The position numbers were made by a program, and so were the translations under genes. This document shows positions 58,750 through 64,000 of a DNA stretch of 64,000 nucleotides, piece by piece (position 1 is the stretch's first letter; every line of letters starts with the position of its first letter). The notes beneath the pieces were generated by a model. It saw only the letters and a list, made by a program, of their open reading frames with translations, had not been told where the DNA came from and did not search any database. The stretch comes from Apostichopus japonicus (lineage: Eukaryota; Echinodermata; Holothuroidea; Aspidochirotida; Stichopodidae): positions 12,300,484 to 12,364,483 of the forward strand of contig NC_092564.1 in assembly GCF_037975245.1 (NCBI RefSeq). Direction: 5' to 3'.

Positions 58750-61512
58750 TATAAGCAGCTATATGCAGTCAAGTAAACGGCAAACTAAGTTTGTATGTCG
58801 ATATAGTGCACCACAATGTTGATAGGGAAGTGTGCTGTGGAACGCTGGCTATATCATCGGCGGATATTCTAATTACGAGAAGTTTAGTCACCGAAATAAC
58901 CGCATGGTGTTTACCCTCTTCGTGTCAAGTGACAAGATATTCAAAAGGAAGGTTCCATCAACGTAAAGATTATTAAAGAAAATATGACATAGACCTAATG
59001 ATTATTCATTATGTCACATCATAACTCTTCCGTTACATGCCAGCATTTCATGGCAGTCGTATTTAATTTCCGATGATGTCTATACTTAAAACCAAATGTC
59101 AATGCAATGTCTTTTAGAGAAGAAGAAAGGAACATTCATTGACCTTATTCTTTCTTTCTTGCAGCTTAAATTATCTCCCTTTTTCGGTTAATAGTTGACA
59201 GGGTTGTGGTCCATTTAGTTCACAGAAACTCTTTTATATACCGTGCTGCTTTATACATTCAATCCGAGCACTATAGAATATTTGTTGTAGTCTGTTTTTT
59301 TTATATCGTTTTATGTATTAACATTTGTATATGTAGATGTATATATATTTTATATGATATCCTATCGTTTTACCTTTTTTTATATATTTCCTTTCATCAG
59401 CAGTTATTTGTTTATATATATATAATAGTTATTCGTCCTGTTAATGTATTTTATGACTCATATTTGTAAATTTTATATCTATACTGGAATGAATAAATGA
59501 GGCTGAGATTGCGGACCTGGGAGGAATATAGTTTGATAATTTTGGCAATATTTACGGTTATGCCTTTTTAAATATATCATATATATCAAGTCAAATGATG
59601 AGATAAAAGGAGGGGTGAGGGTGAGGTGAGTGGCTAGGGCAGAAGCACAGTCGTAATGAACTATGTATTTCGATAATGATGTACCAACGCTTCCTCCAAA
59701 TATAGACTAATTTTGGAAGAAATACGAAATCACTCGGCTTAGACATGCTATCTACCGAAACCAATCAACCGCTCCTCCCGTTCCTAAAAATGGTGTACGT
59801 CCTTAACAGTTCTTTATTCCCTTCATTGAAAGATGAATCCGCAAATTTTGCAGGAGGCGCGAGTGGCTATCATTATACAGACTCCGCCTTTTTCGAGCGG
59901 GCTGCTCTGTTTGTAACTTTCGTGTTCCACATGTATCCAACGTGACAAATTTAACGGTACTTGATTCAAGATCAAAACTACACTATGATATGTTTCCCGA
60001 AAGGTAGCGAGGGCGGTATTGATGAACTTAGCATACATAGACTCCGGATGATGTGTGACCTTATTATTTCACTTTGGCTTGGGCTTTGAGTACGTTTCTA
60101 TATGTGCTGTCGTGTTGGGCGAATCTAACCGTAATAATAGTTACCGACTTCGTGATCTGCGTTATAGTCATTAGCGCCCCCCCCCCCCCACACAATTCTG
60201 CAAGGTCGGTAAGAGTGACTCCATGGTTTTCCCTTTCGGAAAACCAAAAAGAAACATCCGACAGGGAATATTAGAGTACAGGTCACTTGTCGCGGTTCAT
60301 TAAATACGTCAAGCGGAAACTTTCAGAAACAGTATTTTCTATGTAGACTGTTAGATATCATCATGATCCTCCCTCTCTGTGCTGAGAAATGTTCAATACT
60401 GAACAGTATAAGTGACCGATCGTATCTTACATTGAAATTTGGTTTTGAACTTCCAAGACTGAAACCAAGCGGCCCCACAAAGGGGAGGGGACCCCTGATC
60501 TTACATCCCTCCCAAGACCACGACAAAAACTCCCATTTTCTTCAGATATAACATGACAACCCGTCCATTAAACGTACATTGTTTTATTTCAGCAATTGTA
60601 TGTATGTATGTATATGTGATCTTCCCGCAAGCAGGAACTCGCGAAAGAAGCCACGGAGGCTTGTAGACTCGCAAGCTGACCGAAGCCAATCTCTCGGCAC
60701 ACATTGTCTTTTCGTTTTGTCTTGTTTGGTTTTTTTGTTCTGAAACAGAACCTTTCTTTGAAGCCCGTGTCCTTCTGTTTCTTCCCTGTTTTGTTGTATT
60801 TATAAAAGTTTGAACAATATTTGTTTTTGACAAATGTTAATTAATATTGCACTAAAGTTGTATTTGGTGCGAAGTAGCTTAGCTCAATAGAACGGCTGAC
60901 GAATCTTGGATGGCGTAAACACGAAACCGATAGAATGTAGCGTATGTATCATAAGTAGGGTCAACATGTTATCCAAGCATTAAATGTAAAAGTTAGGGCG
61001 TTTGCAGGGAAACCGCGTAACAAGACTTTATTAAATGTCAGTGTGTAACTCAGTGTATGTCTTCGAACTATCAAGCGTTTGATGCTGACGTTATGAGCAA
61101 TCTGATTGGCTGAAAACTCCGTAATTGAGAACCTGTTTGGGAAAAAAAAATTCGCAGCCGGGCGTTACAATAGAACAGAGGGTCCCCAAGAGAGGTTCGT
61201 CCGAAATTTTGAGCCAACAGATCACTAACTGCCAGTCATATCTTTTTGCACGAACAATTGAATGAGTACCAACATAGCTTATCTTAGTATGCTTGTTGTA
61301 GTTAATAGATTAAGTGCCCACATATCAATTCCAGATCCATTACGGTGCTTGTTCTCTTGTTATAACATTTTCACTTTGGTCAGCTGCAGTTTAGATGAAG
61401 GGAGAAAGAGTCAGATTCAATTAGTATTAGTTATACCCAGGAAGTTCCACTGATAATTACAAAAACATGATATCAGGATGTAGTGAGGGACACTTACTTG
61501 GGAATAAGAGAC
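58750..61512. other. Upstream intergenic region, no gene seen
   Basis: No credible coding exon. Contains one SINE fragment and a decayed tRNA-like stretch at about 60871-60935 (TAGCTTAGCTCAATAGAACG resembles a polymerase III A box). Confidence 0.5.
60598..60692 (-). mobile_element. SINE tail fragment, copy 3
   Basis: Starts with (TGTA)n, then GATCTTCCCGCAAGCAGGAA and CGCAAGCTGACCGAAG, matching the 3' part of the SINEs at 43283 and 46435. The tRNA-like head is missing. Confidence 0.75.
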
Positions 61513-61880
61513 CAGTGGCGTAGGAAGGTACTTTTGAGTGGGGTGGCTGAAGACTGATGGCCGGCCTGGGGGAGGGGTCTAAGGGGAGGGGGTGTCCCCC
61601 TCCCCTTTGGATTTTTTTTGCATTTCCAGGTGGCCTCAGATGCAATTTGGTGCAATATAGCACACTTCAACCCACCCACTCCCATTTTGTATATAATTTT
61701 GCATTTTCACCTGGCCTTAGATGCAATTTGGTGCTCCAAATGAGATTTTTTTCTCATTTGGAAATGAAAAAGGGGTTTTCTGACTTGCGAAGCGGGGGGG
61801 GCGGAATGATACTTCCGCCCCTCCACATTTTTCACCGGGGGGCTGGCGCCCCCCCAGCCCCCCCGGTTCCTACGCCCTTG
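61513..61880 (+). mobile_element. hAT-like MITE, complete copy C (368 bp)
   Basis: Starts CAGTGGCGTAGGAAGG and ends GGTTCCTACGCCCTTG, flanked by perfect 8-bp repeats TAAGAGAC (61505-61512 and 61881-61888). Closely similar to copy A. Confidence 0.9.
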
Positions 61881-61999
61881 TAAGAGACCGTTGGGATATT
61901 CCCACAACCTGTTATAAGGGAGTGAAGATTTCACTGTCAAATTTACCGGCAACCTTCTCTTGTAACTCCCCTTCCCCTGCAAGCTCTCCCCCGTACCCC

Positions 62000-62018
62000 C
62001 CCCCCCCCCCCCCCCGCC
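62000..62018. repeat. Poly-C run
   Basis: Close to 19 consecutive C, one of many G/C homopolymers in the window. Confidence 0.8.
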
Positions 62019-62274
62019 TTCGTTACTTATCTATAATGTAGGCCTTATATCAAATGTCTTTGTGTGTAATAATACGGCTGAGGTTAGTTCCAAGGTGTTT
62101 CGACAACACAGCTAGTTGACCTCTAACGTCACTTCCGTTTCAGATTCGCTGATCTTATTGTGGAGTTTTGGGATGTGTTGGGGATAGAGATGAAGATGCT
62201 AGTTACTTTTAGAGCATTTTTAAAACGAAATGCATAAAATCAAGTCAACAAATGATGGAAAACGAAACATTCAG

Positions 62275-63578
62275 TGTGCGGTACTAACTGTTTGCATCAC
62301 TAAGGTAAGCGAAACCCTCAGATCTAGGCCCTAGGTAAAGATGGTACACGAAACACTCAGTGCGCTGTACCAGGTGTCTGAATCACTGTATCTGTGATGT
62401 GGTGTCGAAACACCCTGCATGGAATTCCAAGTGTTTGAATCACTGTGTCCTGGTAAGTGAAACCCTCAGAATGCAATATCAAGTTTTGTTGTCGAAACAC
62501 CCTGAAACTAGCCTCAACTCGCTGTGTTGTCGAAACACATTGACACTAACCTTACTGAAACCCCTCAGAATGCAACACCAAGTTTTGTTGTCAAAACACC
62601 TTCAAACTAGCCTGAGCAACTAGCTGCGTTGTCGAAACACCTTGACACTAATCTCAGTGAACCCTCAGAATGCAATACCAAGTTTTGTTGTCGAAACACC
62701 TTGAACCTAGCCTGAGCTAGCTCTGTTGTCGAAACACCTTGACACTAACCTCAATTAAACCCTCAGAATGCATTACCAAGTATTGTTGTCCAAACACCTT
62801 GAAACTATCCTCAACTAGCTGTGTTGTCGAAACACCTTGACACTAACCTTGTGAACCTTGTGAAACCCTCAGAATGCAATACCAAGTTTTGTTGTCGAAA
62901 CACCTTGACACTAGCCTCAACTAGCTGTGTTGTCGAAACACCTTGACACTAACCTCAATTAAACCCTCAGAATGCATTACCAAGTATTGTTGTTGGAACA
63001 CCTTGAAACTAGCCTCAACAAGCTGTGTTTTCGAAACACCTTGACACTAACCTCAGTGAAACCCTCAGAATGCAACACCAAGTTTTGTTGTCAAACACCT
63101 TCAAACTAGCCTCAAGTAGCTGTGTTGTCGAAACACCTTGAAAGTTGACACTAATCTCTTTGTTGTCGAAACACCTTGAACCTAGTCTCAACTAGCTGCG
63201 TTATCGAAACACCTTGACCAACTAGCTGCGTTGTCGAAACACCCTGAAACTAGCTGCGTTGTCGAAACACCTTGACACTAATCTCTTTGTTTTCGGAACA
63301 CCCTAAAGCTAGCCTAAACTAGCTGCGTTGTCGAAACACCTTGACACTTATCTCAGTGAAACCCTCAGAATGCAATACCAAGTTTTGTTGTCGAAACACC
63401 TTGAACCTAGCCTGAGCTAGCTCTGTTGTCGAAACACCTTGACACTAACCTCAATTAAACCCTCAGAATGCATTACCAAGTATTGTTGTCGAAACACCTT
63501 GAAACTAGCCTCAACAAGCTGTGTTGTCCAAACACCTTGACACTAACCTCAGTGAAACCCTCAGAATGCAATACAAAG
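62275..63578. repeat. Tandem satellite, about 100-bp unit with higher-order pattern
   Basis: Units contain AAACCCTCAGAATGCAATAC, then CAAGTTTTGTTGTCGAAACA and CCTTGAAACTAGCCTCAACT, then a second GTTGTCGAAACACCTTGACA. About eleven CCTCAGAATGC positions are spaced mostly 95-107 bp apart. Variants with CATTACCAAGTATT alternate with CAATACCAAGTTTT. The 5' end (62275-62460) is degenerate. A segment of over 115 bp at about 62669-62786 recurs almost unchanged about 700 bp later (63370-63490). Confidence 0.9.
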
Positions 63579-64000
63579 TCATCATTCATTCACTTCCCAT
63601 GCTCCATTAATCCCCATGCTTTATTCCTCACCGTGCCCCATTAATCTACCATACGCAATTCATATAACACCATTCACATACCTCCATTCATTCACCTACT
63701 AACCCCACCCACCTTTTGCCATCCACTGATCTACCAAATATACTTCTAACCATTTAGTCAGTCCAACCTTAATTACAACCTTTACTCACTCTATTGCAAT
63801 TCAACACACCTAGCCTTTATTTTAGTCTGACATAAGTTTCTAAAAGAAACATGCTCAACTTTTCTCCCATAGACACCAAATAGGGCTTACCTATTAACCA
63901 AATCAAATGTTATAAAAGTCTATTATATTTCCACTCTATTCTATTGACACTATTGTTTTTCTTTACTTCTTTTCCAGACGCTTTGTGGAGGTTGATCTGA
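63579..64000. other. Noncoding flank with a possible splice acceptor at the edge
   Basis: AT/C-rich unique-looking sequence. TTTTTCTTTACTTCTTTTCCAG ending at 63978 is a strong acceptor-like stretch, which might introduce an exon running to or past the window edge. Not testable here. Confidence 0.3.

Noticed and set aside
62275-63578. CRISPR-like array because of regularly spaced repeats
   Set aside because: The spacers are themselves repeated, the units are long and the genome is eukaryotic; it is a tandem satellite.

Overview
The window looks like nuclear DNA of an animal: AT-rich, small exons separated by long introns with GT/AG borders, many (TA)n tracts, homopolymer G/C runs, tRNA-derived SINEs and short inverted-repeat DNA elements. 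The two recognisable genes (a secreted neuropeptide-type precursor and a LIV-1 family zinc transporter) and the repeat style suit a marine invertebrate deuterostome. I suspect an echinoderm, possibly a holothurian, but this is inference and no single sequence proves it.

Layout. Positions 1-3948 hold no gene I can support; the main feature is a 334-bp TCCTC pentanucleotide tract. Positions 3965-37967 (+) hold a six-exon gene assembled by hand. It encodes a 117-residue secreted precursor: signal peptide, a 24-nt microexon ending in a dibasic site, a four-cysteine peptide ending in Phe-Gly-Lys-Arg (amidation plus cleavage), and an acidic C-terminal part. All splice junctions are in phase, although the gene spans 34 kb. 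Its introns carry (TA)n tracts, a large AT palindrome, a 4.9-kb element with inverted ends (21785-26700) that contains exon-like sequence of an unrelated gene plus a 261-265-bp tandem array, and a hammerhead-like retroelement relic.

Positions 38.4-43.9 kb are intergenic, with a truncated tRNA-like relic and one SINE. Positions 43982-58646 (-) hold a twelve-exon gene for a 783-residue ZIP zinc transporter of the SLC39A4/8/12/14 group. It has a long repeated ectodomain, a Thr-rich linker, a furin-type site and eight membrane segments with both ZIP metal motifs intact. It is convergent with the neuropeptide gene. Its introns hold a SINE and two copies of a 360-bp hAT-like MITE family; a third copy lies at 61513-61880.

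Positions 58.7-64 kb are upstream of the zinc transporter. They hold repeats and a 1.3-kb tandem satellite (62275-63578) built from roughly 100-bp units with a higher-order arrangement.

The two genes show no obvious functional link. The most novel items are the unassigned cysteine-rich neuropeptide with its frame-neutral microexon, and the 4.9-kb inverted-repeat element that seems to carry exons of a gene.
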